A stretch of DNA of 64,000 nt from Paracentrotus lividus (GCA_940671915.1 CALNVZ010003426.1:22004774-22068773); one strand, 5' to 3'. Counted from the first letter of the stretch, positions 22,947-34,747 are shown. Notes: generated from the letters alone by a model not told the origin. Numbers and translations: made by a program.

Positions 22947-23108
22947 TTTGCCATAGCTCAGTTGGTAGAGCACCTGTCTGGTAATCAAGAGGTCACAGTT
23001 TGAACCCCGATGGAATTCTATTTTCTTTGCTCATTTTTTTATGCATTATTTTCAAGGACAATTCAAAATTGCATATTTTTGTTCAATAAATTTGATTTGA
23101 TTTGTTAT
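22947..23108 (+). mobile_element. tRNA-derived SINE
   Basis: The head resembles a tRNA: an A-box region TAGCTCAGTTGGTAGAGC (22954-22971, a perfect D-arm), a possible anticodon loop CTGGTAA (GGT, Thr-like), and a B-box GTTTGAACCCC (22998-23008). The acceptor and T stems do not pair well, so it is not a working tRNA gene. About 90 nt of unrelated body follow, ending AATAAATTTGATTTGATTTG. A short repeated tail of this kind is expected if the SINE borrows LINE machinery. Confidence 0.8.
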
Positions 23109-23123
23109 ATGATTAACTACTAT

Positions 23124-23240
23124 GGCCTAACACCCTTCTGGCTCATGACAGACATATCAAATTCTTTCAATGTGTTTTGGGTGACAGAAGAACATCTACC
23201 AATATGCTCTCTGTAGACTTAACAACCTTTTGGCTCTTAA
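23124..23240. repeat. Two right half-arms of the hairpin module
   Basis: CACCCTTCTGGCTCATGA (about 23130-23148) and CAACCTTTTGGCTCTTAA (about 23222-23240) are both right-arm sequences in the same direction, with no clear left arms. They sit directly after the SINE. Confidence 0.55.
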
Positions 23241-23334
23241 GGGAATGAAATATTACAGATCTAGAACTAATCCTCCACTCTGTCACTTTGTCATGGTTTC
23301 TCCAACACAATCCAAGATCATCACATTGGGATAA

Positions 23335-23529
23335 TTGCATTTTCCCTATCCACTACATAATCCTTCTGCTTTGCCACTTACGGACGACCATGACTCAAAA
23401 AGAGACCAGCTAGTGATGCGATTAACTGCGGTGCTGTTAGACCCAATAAGTATGAATCCACCGGCACACAATGGTCCGGCGGATTACGTCATGGTGCTTA
23501 ATGCGGCAACGCTTGGTAAAGGAAAGGTA
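23335..23529 (+). CDS. Candidate coding exon, function unknown
   Basis: The plus frame is open from 23335 to a stop at 23550. It is more GC- and CpG-rich than its surroundings over 23380-23528 and reads as ordinary globular protein (…LVMRLTAVLLDPISMNPP, then ADYVMVLNAATLGKGK). A possible donor AAAG|GTATCC lies at 23528/23529. The nearest acceptor AGs (near 23400-23411) are weak, and there is no start codon in good context. I do not recognise the protein. It could instead be a conserved non-coding element. Confidence 0.25.
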
Positions 23530-23550
23530 TCCATGTGCGTATCTGTCTGA

Positions 23551-25455
23551 CCCTGTTTGGAATTACCAGCGATCTAAACCAGTACATGGGACTGATTAAG
23601 AGCAATGCAGTCTGATTCATAACTAATAGAAGTCTGAACATATGTATTTGCTATGAAATGATAGTCCGTCCAAATTGTTTTGCTTCAATACACGTTATGC
23701 CTCATACATACTATAAAACTAACGGTAGACATTTTGCGTGGATGATACTTTTGCAAATTTTGTGAGGATGCAAGATCTGCGAAAGTAAAATGCCGATAAA
23801 ACTAAAAGTTTATGTCTTAACAATGCATCGGATGCAAGTATATTGTATAAGTTTTTGATGTGGGGGGAATTCACAAGTTTTATAGTGTGAAAAAGGTCGT
23901 TGGCGCCAATTTGCAAAAGTTTCATTTTGCAAATGTTTCTGGACCTAGCTGTAGCACCTAACACCTAGAGTGCTTGGTTTAGACTAGTACAGAATTGTGC
24001 TTGTTAGATGTGAACAGGGCTCCAACCACTCACAGTCATAATCATAATCCTATTGTTAATATATTGATTCTTTTTTCCTTCGCTGGTCGGCTACCAGTCT
24101 GACGTACATGCACATCCTAGCACCAGTTCCTTAACACCAGTCTATTAAAGGGACCCATGATCAAAATAATAATATGCTCATTATTCTTAAATATATATGC
24201 CATTATGTGGTATTATGACCTGTGATATTTTACTTTGGAATGATATATTCCCGTTTCAAGTAACAATGCAGAGATTCCAACCCTACGGAATAATTATAAA
24301 TTATAAAATCAGAAATTAGAATGCAAATAATCAATATATTTGAGACTGCTGAACCCCATGACTTCTCACGAGAGCAAGCATGAATAATAACTTTTACTCT
24401 TGTCATTCAATTTTTAGGAATGTATTCAAATCAAAAGATTTCTTTCTCTTGTGACCTAGACATTTTGTTTCAGCTGTTTCAACCATTTGTATTATTCACT
24501 TTCTAATTTCTAATGTTATAATTATTCCATAGGGTTGGCATCTCTGGCAATGAGGATGGTTAGAAAAGACAAGGCAGCGAAACAATCTTCTCCATTTATG
24601 CTCTTCAATCATGAAAAATATAAAGCTCTCACACAGTTTCATGTCATAGATGTCTTCTATTAATATCTTCAACTGACAAATAATTTTTTTTGATGATTGC
24701 GTCTCCTTTAAGACCAGCATCTACCGGTAGAGCATCATCCTAGAAACGCATCTTTTAATGACCCACTGAGCTCTGTGTGACTCATATTGACCGCTCATGG
24801 AATTCAGAGAAGAATTACAAATTTTGAGATGGACTTTATCGATTGGCGTTTCGTTAAAAACCACGCTGATATCACGATGATGCTGAGATTATTGATTTTT
24901 GTACAAATTTTTGTTTGAATTCATTTTTTAGCAAAAATAAATATTCTGTGAATTATAAGACTGTCTGCTACCATGGTTTGAACAAGGAAGTGAATTAATA
25001 ATAATAATCGTTAGGAATTCCAACTACTGTGTTTTGAAAATTTAATGAAATTATTGATGAAAACAATTGTAATAAAGAAAACCACATATCACAATTGATA
25101 ACCAGAAATATGAAGCTGTGATTAAGTAGTGCTTTATTAAACTTGAACTTTATTATCAAAGTATACACACGTTGTAATAGACAAATTGTGTACCAATCAA
25201 AAGACAAATAGTTTAAAGGATGAAAGGACCAGAAAGTAGCATGAATGTTAGTTCAGTATAATCTTATACAATATTGATATTTAAAAAGAAGAAGAAAAAA
25301 AAAAGCAAAACATGTGCCCCTTATTTCAATATTGAATTAAAAGTACTTCATATTATCAAATATGATAATCAAGTGATAAAGAAGAATTCTGTTATTGTTT
25401 TTTTAGTACATAATGCTCCCTAAATGTCCTTTATGTTATCATTGTCTGCTTAAAT
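23551..25455. other. AT-rich non-coding stretch
   Basis: No gene supported. Short open frames on the minus strand (for example 23719-23964 and 24496-24720) have no family features. Poly-purine lies near 25286-25304. Confidence 0.45.
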
Positions 25456-25462
25456 AGAAATA

Positions 25463-25508
25463 AGAGCCAAAAGGGAATTAATTGATTGTTAATGCTCTTT
25501 GAATTCAA
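25463..25508. repeat. Hairpin module, truncated copy
   Basis: Left arm AGAGCCAAAAGGGAATTAAT, short loop, right arm TTAATGCTCTTTGAA. Confidence 0.6.
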
Positions 25509-25849
25509 GTAATCACCTTATTAAATAATTTAGATAATTACAAAACTGCAACATGCATTGAAAAGGAATCTAAACTACAACTAGTCCTTATAAAAACTAT
25601 AATTGTCGTTAGTGCATCCAATTTGCAAATACCATTTAGCTGTGACTTACGACCCCTGATCATCATTTGGGTCACAATTGAGTGCCAAGGGGGAACTGTA
25701 AAATGCCCAATTAAATGAGTCATTGAAAATTAGTACTGATCACCCCTGGGTTTCTATTGCTAATAACATCAACATGTTAATGAATTACTATGGCTATGGG
25801 GGATCAGCAAAATGCAGTTGTGGATCAAGTCAGATACTGTTTAATTTGT

Positions 25850-25905
25850 GATACGGAGTTTGTGGCATGGTATTATAAATAAAGCAATTTTGATTTAATT
25901 CAGTT
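25850..25905 (+). repeat. Possible retroposon 3' tail
   Basis: AATAAAGCAATTTTGATTTAA resembles the SINE/LINE tails at 23087 and 35142. Nothing upstream could be assigned to an element body. Confidence 0.35.
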
Positions 25906-26064
25906 CATTTCAAATGGGTTTTTATTGTTTTCAAAATATACAAAAATCAACAATTATATCTAAATATTATATATATTCAAACTATTTTTCTCAACATTAT
26001 ACTACATGAACAATAATGTGCGAAGGAATGCCCTTGTTTGGCTCTCTGAACTGTAAATTGAAGT

Positions 26065-26142
26065 GTTATCTCACCTGAGTAGACGTCTCGGAGACTGGGA
26101 TACATCTCCAAGACTCCAAGACTCGGAGACGTCTCTGAGATG
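26065..26142. repeat. Fragment related to the GTCTCCGAGA-rich MITE
   Basis: GTTATCTCAC followed by palindromic AGACGTCTCGGAGAC and CTCGGAGACGTCTCTGAGAT, wording close to the element at 33016-33304 (GGTATCTCAC, GAGACGTCTCC). Probably a truncated relative. Confidence 0.45.
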
Positions 26143-26158
26143 GAAAAAAATATGAACC

Positions 26159-26560
26159 TGAGAGAGAGAGAGAGAGAGGAAGAGAGAGAGAGAGGGAGAG
26201 AGAGAAAGAGAGATAGAGAGAGAGAAAATGTATACAGACTATTTTCATAATTTCCCAAGATATTCTAATGAAGACAGATGATCTCTCTGTAAAGGATAGT
26301 TCTGCGCATATTTAAAAAAAAATATTTGTCGCATCATAAAATTCTGACGATAGAAAAAGAGAGAGAAATATTAGAGAGATAGATTCAGATAGTGGGGAGA
26401 AATAATGAAATGGAGAAAGAGAGAGAGAGAGAGAGAAATAAAGATAGCGAGAAAGATAGATAAAATGTCTACAGACTGTTTTCATATCTTATCAAGATAT
26501 TGAAGGGGAGAAATAAAAATCATCTGCATACTTACATAATGCTGCTGAACTGTTGTATCA
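26159..26560. repeat. (GA)n tracts with a ~235-bp tandem duplication
   Basis: Two GA microsatellites (26159-26225 and 26415-26440) are each followed by AAAATGT(A/C)TACAGACT(A/G)TTTTCAT and AAGATATT, at 26226 and 26463. The microsatellite and its 3' flank have been duplicated together. Confidence 0.75.
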
Positions 26561-26579
26561 TGAAAAGAACCTTTTCTTC

Positions 26580-27080
26580 ATTAAATGATCATTGCATCAT
26601 TGTTTTTGTTATTAGAAACATATTCGTCCTTTAAGTTTTGGTCAACCTCTAATCCAGTTAAACTGGGCTTTCTGTACAAATGCTCTGTATGCATTCAAGG
26701 CCTATTCGTCTAGATATCCGTCATATAGTTTTAAATTTTCCATAAATCCAGTTTTCATTGCAAGAATATCCCATCTAAGCTTTATATTTGCAAGCATCTC
26801 CAGTCTTCCGATGAATTCCAGTCACCCGCCTCTTGAGTCAGTATATCTTTTAACGACTTTGGATGGGGTCTTTGTTTGCAGTTAATGATGCGTTTCTAAG
26901 ATGGTTAATTCATCCTGTCTCCTCCATCTTCCATCTTCATCTATTATGCAAGACTTGGTCCCAAGTTCTTGCTACCTCGTCATTTTGCTGAGCTAGTGAT
27001 GTCACTCAAGAACAGTCTTCCTTTAACTGAAGATATGAATCACGACAGTTTTGAAGAAATAACACTGCTTATAGCATGAT
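26580..27080. other. Non-coding stretch
   Basis: No gene or clear repeat seen. Confidence 0.4.
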
Positions 27081-27085
27081 ATCAA

Positions 27086-27376
27086 TCAAAGCAATAAAAA
27101 AAAAATGACAGAGATGATTATGAAGAAGGTAGTAAGATCAGCTGGGAAACAAGGGGAAGGCAGAAGAGGGCATTGTAGGAGGTGACTCATGGTCTCCTCC
27201 TCTCCGCATTCGCAAACTGGCTGTCTTTCAGTGTTGATGCCCCATTTGACCATTAGAGCCTTGCAACGGCCAACTCCAGCTCGCAAGCGGTTTAAACACA
27301 GCCAGAAAAGCCAAGGTTCACAGAATCCTGGTGGGAGGGACTCTTTTGGACTGGTTTTGCCAACACCAGTACCCAT
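27086..27376 (-). mobile_element. LINE ORF C-terminal remnant (zinc-knuckle tail)
   Basis: The minus-strand frame of 96 codons contains LNRLRAGVGRCKAL and then C-x-C-G ... H-x3-C (C55, C57, H65, C69 of the frame), with KWG between. The order 'PPGF ... LNR.R.G.GRC ... KWG ... C.CG ... M.H ... CP' is the conserved end of the reverse-transcriptase polyprotein in a widespread animal non-LTR class. The rest of the ORF is missing. The usual QTM has become ETM, so it is a short decaying fragment. Exact clade not determined. Confidence 0.78.
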
Positions 27377-27399
27377 AAGAAAGCAGAACAGAAAGGAAG

Positions 27400-28070
27400 A
27401 AAAGGGGAAATATAAGAGATGAACATGGGTAGAAAAGGGGAAAGTGAGAGAGAAATATGGAAAAGAGGAATAGTGATAATTACAACAAAAAAAAAATAAA
27501 GAAAATTTGAGGAAGAGAAAGTTTTAAGAAAGATGAAAAATGGAGGAATTCTTAAATTGGAAATATATGTGATACGTCTTGTCGAAATGAGAGAGAAGTC
27601 GCAGATCAAAGATCCGAGTTAAATCGACATAACTAATAAACAAACTCATTAAATTTTTGAGGAATTTTTTTTATTTTTGATTTCTTGGTTCTATACCATT
27701 GCTATAACTCTATGCCTCTGTTCAAAAAATATGAGTGAAATATAATAACGGAAAGTGTGGTGTAAAAAAGCAGTTATTCGCGAGTGTTTTTTTCGGTCAT
27801 AATTTTTTTTTTCCGGACATACAAAAGCGAACGTCCACGCTCATTTCCCCCTCTCCGTTTTGTCTCCGCCCTTAGCAACATGGTTTTGTTTATGGACGTT
27901 CACGGTCATGTGATGTGTGATTTTCAACTTGGCTTTTTGTGTTTCGTTTTGTGAGCGAATAGCGAACTAAACTCTCTTAGCTAGCTGCACTCAGAAATTT
28001 TGCGTGCGATGCCACAACCTGCTTTGAATAATGTTTCATCCGGGATAGCGGAGCATGCAAAACGAATGTC
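27400..28070. other. Non-coding; CpG-containing stretch
   Basis: 27780-28060 has more CpG than its neighbours, with CGCCCTTAGCAACATGG near 27867 (an RFX half-site-like motif). It could be a promoter or enhancer, but no transcript features are visible. Confidence 0.35.
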
Positions 28071-28084
28071 AAATCTAACAATCG

Positions 28085-28115
28085 GATGGGGGAGAGGGGG
28101 GGGGGGGGTTATTGT
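28085..28115 (+). repeat. Poly-G tract
   Basis: GATGGGGGAGAGG followed by an uninterrupted run of about 14 G, which could form a G-quadruplex. Confidence 0.9.
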
Positions 28116-28119
28116 GGGG

Positions 28120-30640
28120 GAAAAGCTACTTATTGCTTGACTTAGCTATCTCGATCCAATGAATTGTTAATTTCAGCATTTTATTTTAGGGGCCCGATAT
28201 ATCTGTTGTCCTGATAGGGAAATTAAAAACTCTCCTATAAACAAATTGGTTCCAGTGCAGGAAACATAGAGCATACAAAAGAGGTGACGTACGTGATAAT
28301 ACTTCTGATACAAGATTTAGGTTAAATCTTCTGCAGTTATTTTACAAAGTAACGTGTTTAAGAAAGTAGCGTTTTACTAAACACGACGAAACAAAACAGA
28401 TTTACTCTAAAATAATTCATTTCTAAAAATTATTAATATCTTCTTATTACTGGTAACAAGTTTGATCAATAAAAGACGAGATCGAGCACATCATTTACGT
28501 TTTTATTTTCATTGTCTTAAGCTAACCTAGCCACTCATAAAACGTGATCAGAGAAATTCTAAACATTCGTGAGGCGCAAATATTTATTAAAACATTTTGG
28601 AAGCTATATCTCTATCATTCTATATCTTATTCAAAGAATATATAAACAAAATTCATAAAGCCCCTGTACAAGAATAATTTAGTCTATAGACCATTATTAT
28701 GTTCAAAATTTCCAACAGAGTTCAGATCAAAATGACTCGCTTTATTATGAGTAAGAGTATACGCGATTGACATCAAAGAACGCACGCAAACATCGGAATA
28801 AAACCCCCAAAAGTTTTACTCATATTTGTTTCTAACTAAATTAGCCGCCAGGATTGGTAAACACATTTTCTTAAAAAGACGACTTTTTCTAAACAAATAG
28901 AAAGAGCATGACGGTTTTTATTTATTGACAAGATATAAAACAACTAACCAAATCAGCTTCTTTTTTTTTGAGAAGATTGAATGTTATTTAGACAACATCA
29001 CCGTTTGCCTCGATCATTGGACGTGACGAAGTATTGTTCTCTGTATACACTGAATGCAGCCTCCTCATTGGTCAATCGTTTCACCTTTGTAACAAGTGGT
29101 TGCTAGGGCATTCGGTGAGTACAACGGTGACAAAATGTTCTTATTTTTCCTGGCGCGGAGTCAAACGGAAGTCAACTTCGAAGACGTTTTCTCTTGATTT
29201 TGATTTCCAAGATCACAATTCTCCTCGCGTTCAGAGGCTAATATCTCCACTTCTATATTACTCTACAGCTGGCAGTATATTTCTATATAAAATCAAATAG
29301 GCAATTAATCAGGGATCAATAATATCAAATAAAATGGATTTCAAAAATCGCGATTAGTCTCTCATATCGACGTGACGCATCACATATTTCACAAATGAAG
29401 GAGAAAGAGATAGAAAATCATTTGCAGCAATACAAACTTAAAGAGAGAGAGGGAACGATGCAGAAGCATTAGTTTGCAAAATACTCATTAGAATTTCGAG
29501 CATGGAATCCAAATCATCAAAAGTATCTTGGGGAAAAGGAATTCACTGAAAAAATATATGTCAAGAAGAATAGAGGCATGCTTAAACAAAGAGCAATCTT
29601 CTAGATTCTTTCAGCTAATTTATTCTTGCAACTATATCATTAAGATGGGAGGAGTAATGGGTTGGGGTCATCAATAATTCATGAATGTAATCGCTAGATG
29701 TAATAGGATACTATGAGTAGCCAAGCATAGCATAATGCCTTAGGGTTATCACTGAAGACATGGCTGTTTAACACGTGGCCCTCTCTCATGATATTCAGGA
29801 ATATGTTAACTCTGATGAAAATAAAAAGTCTAGATAGATAGACAGTACAATGTATATTTGTGAAGTTCTTTTTATTTTCTGGTTGTTGATGTACTGCTGA
29901 TAAAACTTTACAAAGAAATTAATTTTATTCTTTATTAATAAGTTAATGTAGTAAATATAGTCACCAGGATATCAGGGACTTTTTTATGTTTTTTTTTATT
30001 TTTTTTTTACTTAGTCTATTTACACTGACGTCTGCAAACATGAAATTTCCCTTTCATATTACATTTAGAAAAACAAATGATTATATTTAAAAACACAAGT
30101 ATACTCTTGCAATATGCACGCATTTCATGAGGAATTGCCATTGTAAGATTTAAAATTAATGTTAACAAATTTATGTTTACTGAAATATTGTGTCTTGAAT
30201 TATTTGACAAAGTAAAGATATCCAGCCTGAATTATTCTATGTTCTTTGCTCATTATCCTCTTAAATCTAAGGTTCTAACCAGATCATATTTTGGCATGAA
30301 AAAATCACTTTGTTTCAATAGAACTTATGCCTCTTTTCCTCTCTCATTTTTCTTTCCATTTCCAGGTATGTAAACGTCATTCTCAAATAAGTGATAGTAC
30401 ATTATCTATGAACTTCCCTGTAATGTGGTTCATCTAAATGGTGTGCATTTAACAAGGTAAGATTTATACTATTAATAAGTAGACTCATTGTTATATTTTA
30501 CACAGCTTGGAGGCATATTGATTTTTTGTCAAGACATACAGGTGATATGTTAATCCCAGATTTTATTACACGTCACATTTGTAAATTTTTACTTTCTCAG
30601 TGGGATTTCGTTGCTGGAGCTGACATGATATTCAAAAATG
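28120..30640. other. Non-coding; possible regulatory block at 28.98-29.25 kb
   Basis: Mostly AT-rich. 28980-29250 is less AT-rich and has two ATTGG (CCAAT-box) motifs (about 29017 and 29068), ACGTGACG near 29020, and GGTTGCTAGGGCA near 29098. This resembles proximal promoter wording but is only suggestive. The frame at 29034-29300 shows no protein family. Confidence 0.3.
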
Positions 30641-30647
30641 CAAAAAT

Positions 30648-30649
<2 letters not shown>

Positions 30650-30696
<47 letters not shown>
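30650..30696 (+). repeat. Poly-A run (~47 nt)
   Basis: Long uninterrupted A run followed by CCCCAACAAAACAC. No LINE or SINE body is recognisable upstream. Confidence 0.95.
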
Positions 30697-30698
<2 letters not shown>

Positions 30699-30719
30699 CC
30701 AACAAAACACTGAAATTAC

Positions 30720-33010
30720 TCAAAAATAATGCTTCATTTAAAGAGATCAATAGAAGCAAGAACATGCCATTAAACTGATGAAAGATCTATTAGTCTGTTG
30801 TAGTTTTTGTTATCTAAATGGTAGTAACAAAATGTATATTAGTTTTCTCTTTGAAGTTGTGTGCTAAAATGCGATAGTATTGCTGTCACATTTGATTTCA
30901 GATGGATAAGCTTTACAAGCCATGATACCTGTGGAAATTACTCCACATTCAATTCCCAAATCAGTGTTCTCTAATCGTTAAATAATACATAGCTAGACAT
31001 TCAGGATGTTAGTCACATGATATTCATGTTGCCAATTTAAGGATAGCTTACAGACAGTGCGAGGTAGATCACATGACCCCAAGCTCAATTCAATTAACCG
31101 TGCCATTTTACTTTTCAAGACCTTCGCATTGATCGTCTCTCCGTGTGCCTCATTTTCGGTGTTCTGTTAGAACATTCATGTCATGATCCTCGACCCCCTT
31201 TTTCCCCTTTATTCATCTTTTTTTTTTGTTAGAAGGGGAGGGGTGGGATTGCAGTTTTGTGAGCACAGGCAGTACTCTAGGGAAAAGGGTTTAGCAGATA
31301 ATGCCTCATGTTAGGATTTATGTCAAGATTTTTTTATGATTCAGGTCTTGTTATATAATTAGAGATTTATTGTAACTCCCAGTTTACTCTTGATATGATG
31401 GCAAATTTAAGACTTAGTTGATTTAACTCTTCTTTCATTTATTCTACTCTACCGATCCTTTGGTGTTTATTTATTCTTTTGAAAGAGAAATTAATCTGCA
31501 GTATAAGGCCTATGGAATGAAATAATCTCAGAATTCACACTCTCATTTTGTGTGATATGACTAACACTGGTTGTGCATGATTGGGGGGGGGGGGGGTGTG
31601 GTTATAAGAAGCTCTGTTAGACCTCTCTGAAATAGAAACCACATGTTAGAATGATAGAGGGAGTTTACCCGATTGGCATAACATTTGTCTAGCGGTATAG
31701 CATGTGTCGGTAACAGCTTGGGAACAGCTTTGTAAGTCTGACTAATACTCGTGATCTTTATATAGGTGCTGAGGTAGCTCTCCTTGCTTATGATACTGTT
31801 GAAGATATCATCAATGTTTTCACGAAGTTGCCTTGAGAGCGTTATTTTTAGTTGTTTTTTTTGCGACTGATAGAGTTTTGTCTTGAGGAAAATATGTTTA
31901 TTATTACTATTTTCTTCAGTGGCTATTTACATGGAGTAAACGTATGTACTGGTATTAGTCTTCTATTTCATTATTATTTGCTAGGAAGGGAACAAAAGTA
32001 TTCAATGGCTATAATTTGTGTGAAGTAGATTTTTATTTTTATTAAATTAATAATCTAATCACAATCCAAGGGGACTGTCCATGAAAACAAAAATTGGGTA
32101 GTCATGATCTGTGAGCTACCATGTCTTTTGGTAGGCTCCTTGAAACTATGATGATATATTCAACATTTATCTAGGCTTTAATACATAAATTTGTGAAATT
32201 AAAATCTATATTCTTTCCTCACTGAATTCAGCGAATCCCATCCAAGAATATAAATGTTCTACCATTGAATTTGACTTGTCAAAAGGTCAATAATGGTGAC
32301 CCAATAGCTAAAAAACACCATAGGTTACAAAAAACAAACAAACAAACAAACAACAGAGCGAATGGCAGGAGAAGCAGAAGAATGAAACAAGATGATATGC
32401 TGCTATGCCATGCATATGATACGTTGTAATATGGTCATTGACTTGTATTATGATTAATTATTCATAGTTTACGCTATAAAAGTATCCATTTGGCTAATTA
32501 CCCGCAACACAATTAAGTGTATTGGTAGTAAATTTTGAAAGCAGAATTTTTTGTTTGAGTGGATTAAAGTGAAAATTGATTCTGTATTATGTAGGAATTC
32601 ATATTTAACTCATGCAAAGTAGATATTATGGTTGTTAGTGTGCTTGAATTGAAGTGGATATGTTTTTTTCTCATTGTGTTTTCCCTTTGTTAGTATTTTT
32701 TCCGCTTTCTATTTTCTATTCCCTCAGTTTTTGTTCATGCTTGTCTCTTTGTTGTGTTTATTTTACCTCTTTACCTGTCTTTTAGGGGTTGTAACAATTA
32801 TTATTATTCTGGATATTGATCCCTGTCCCTCTTTTTATTTTTAATTTACTTTGTTACCAAACTATTTTCCTTTCCCTCCACATTGACAAAAAGCATTGGC
32901 TTGTTTTTCTCCAAAACAATATCCCACATCCAAACCCTGTTTTGCTATTGTGTGTACAATCTAATAATGTAAAATTATTATTAGTGTGAGTAGAGCAAAA
33001 TAAGTTAAAA
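30720..33010. other. AT-rich non-coding stretch
   Basis: No gene supported. A poly-G run lies at about 31583-31597 and (AAAC)n at 32331-32352. CT-rich sequence occurs near 32690-32890. Confidence 0.45.
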
Positions 33011-33015
33011 CCTTA

Positions 33016-33304
33016 TGGTGGTATCTCACTTCGCGGAGATGTCTCCGCGACAGAAAAGAAAATGTCTCCGTGACAGATAAAAAGTGTTAGAGACGTCTCC
33101 GAGATGTCTACGCGATGTCTCTGCAACATTTTACAAAAATGTCTCAAAGCCATTTTAAAACCGTCTCAAAGTAGTTTCTGCGAATCCCATGACTCATGAA
33201 ACGTCGCAGGGACTTAGGAGACGTCTCCGCGACAAGTTTCAATACCATCTCAAAGTAGTCCCAAATCCGTCTCAAAGAAGTTTCCGCGAAGTGAGATACC
33301 ACCA
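33016..33304. mobile_element. 289-bp MITE with TGGTGGTATCTC ends, TA target site
   Basis: Ends TGGTGGTATCTCACTTCGCG and its complement CGCGAAGTGAGATACCACCA are perfect inverted repeats of about 22 bp. They are flanked by TA on both sides (33014-33015 and 33305-33306). The interior is a series of short palindromes, GAGACGTCTCC and variants, and CGTCTCAAAG repeats. It has no coding capacity. TA duplication and small size fit a Tc1/mariner-type MITE. The high arm identity suggests recent activity relative to other repeats here. Confidence 0.9.
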
Positions 33305-33309
33305 TAATG

Positions 33310-34150
33310 AAACTTGGAAATCTTTTGAAAAATAAAATATTACTAGTGTTTATTTCATGACATGGGTCAGTGAATCATAGAATTATGAAGATTAAGAAAT
33401 AGAACAATAATTTTGAAGTAATTATATTGCATTTTCTTTCCCTTTCGACTGACACAAATTATATTATTATTATAAAAGTATATTGCATATATTCTGCTAA
33501 GAGCCAGAAAAGCATTCACTGTTCAAATGTTAAAGTCAACGACCTTGTAGCCCCAAACAGTATAGATTTGTAATAACTATATTTGAACTTATATCATTTG
33601 TAATGTGAATTGGAGAATATGACATATTAATATTTGACTGGCGCCTCTTCGTGGCTCCTAATAGATCCCAAATGGCTGGAAATTAATTTTGTGAAGCAGT
33701 ACACTTTTCAATCAGCTAGATAGTAGCTTTCCACATGTGTGTATCAGTATTGATTAATCCGCTCAAGTTCGGGTCATTATTTTGTCATTTTGACTTGTAA
33801 AAGGGCACAAAACCAAATTTGTCAATTTTGTCATGTAACACTTCAGATTATATTGAGAGGATCTAAATCATGGCTCCACAAGAACTTGCTGCAAAAGGCA
33901 TCAGGAACACATTTCATTTTGTCAATTAACTGTATGCATTTATTAATAAAATCTATCAGGAAATGTATTGTATATTTAGAATCAAATTTTCAATCAGTAT
34001 ACAACCGACCAAACTGTGTAGTTAGAAACAGAAGGGCATTGAATCCATGCCAATGATATCAATTAGACCCTTTCTGTCACTCAACAAACACAATATCCTT
34101 TCGAATCTATCAAGTTAGTCTTTTACCAGTGCCTAAGATGTTGACAATGC
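33310..34150. other. Non-coding with two hairpin modules
   Basis: Degenerate hairpins at about 33500-33555 (left arm AGAGCCAGAAAAGCATT) and 34022-34082 (left arm CAGAAGGGCATTGAA, right arm TTAGACCCTTTCTG). Nothing else recognised. Confidence 0.55.
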
Positions 34151-34154
34151 TCCA

Positions 34155-34403
34155 ATGAAACTTATACTCGTGGATGAAGTGCCCTTCAGTATTCTAATTT
34201 CCCCGGGATGTTTGTCACCTAGCCTGGTATCCGTTACGATAGAGGACAAGGCGATGTGTCGCATCCCGCAGTCGGGACCGATTCATCATGTCAAGTTACG
34301 GCACGCTCTACCCACGATAGTCAATTGGTCGCCAATGAAGGAAGGTAGCTGGGCTAGCAGAAAGGGAAAAAAGAAAAGGAAACAGGGAAATGGGCAGTTC
34401 TAA
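34155..34403 (+). CDS. Candidate coding segment, function unknown
   Basis: An ATG-initiated frame of 82 codons, notably CpG-rich from 34190 to 34345 against an AT-rich background. An alternative reading is an internal exon: acceptor CCCTTCAG| before 34190 and donor GGAAG|GTAGCT after 34344. The frame reads ...SPGCLSPSLVSVTIEDKA, then CRIPQSGPIHHVKLRHALP, and ends in a Lys/Arg-rich tail. No family recognised. It may equally be a conserved regulatory element. Confidence 0.22.
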   Translation: MKLILVDEVPFSILISPGCLSPSLVSVTIEDKAMCRIPQSGPIHHVKLRHALPTIVNWSPMKEGSWASRKGKKKRKQGNGQF

Positions 34404-34479
34404 GATGCTAGGATGGGATGCTCAAGTTTCAGCCATTCTTTGTTCATTCCGCCTCTACCTGAGAAATAAGAGATAGATT

Positions 34480-34493
34480 GAACGAGAGAGAGG

Positions 34494-34531
<38 letters not shown>

Positions 34532-34575
34532 AAGAAAGAGAGAGAGAGAGAGAAAAAGAGAGAGAGAGAGAGGAG
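34480..34575. repeat. (GA)n microsatellite
   Basis: Interrupted GA/GAAA tract. The minus-strand Ser/Leu frame is an artefact of it. Confidence 0.95.
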
Positions 34576-34747
34576 CTAAAGAGATGAAATAATTAAGATA
34601 CCAGCACATCGAAAGAGAAAAATGTAGCACAGAGATATGGAAAGCCGAAGACAAAGAAATTAACCGAGAATCAATTAAAAAAAAATTCTTGGTTTCCAAT
34701 TTCCAATCTCAGTGTTTCAACGGTCAATCACCCTCTCTTTTGTCATA

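Noticed and set aside
22947..23015. Functional tRNA-Thr gene
   Set aside because: The D-arm and boxes are present but the acceptor and T stems do not pair, and a retroposon body and tail follow, so it is a SINE head.
29034..29300. 88-codon frame near a CCAAT-like block
   Set aside because: No splice signals, no domain pattern, and the frame is not better than random in this less AT-rich stretch.
30650..30696. Poly-A tail of a processed pseudogene
   Set aside because: No exon-like or retroposon sequence could be seen upstream and no target-site duplication was found by eye.
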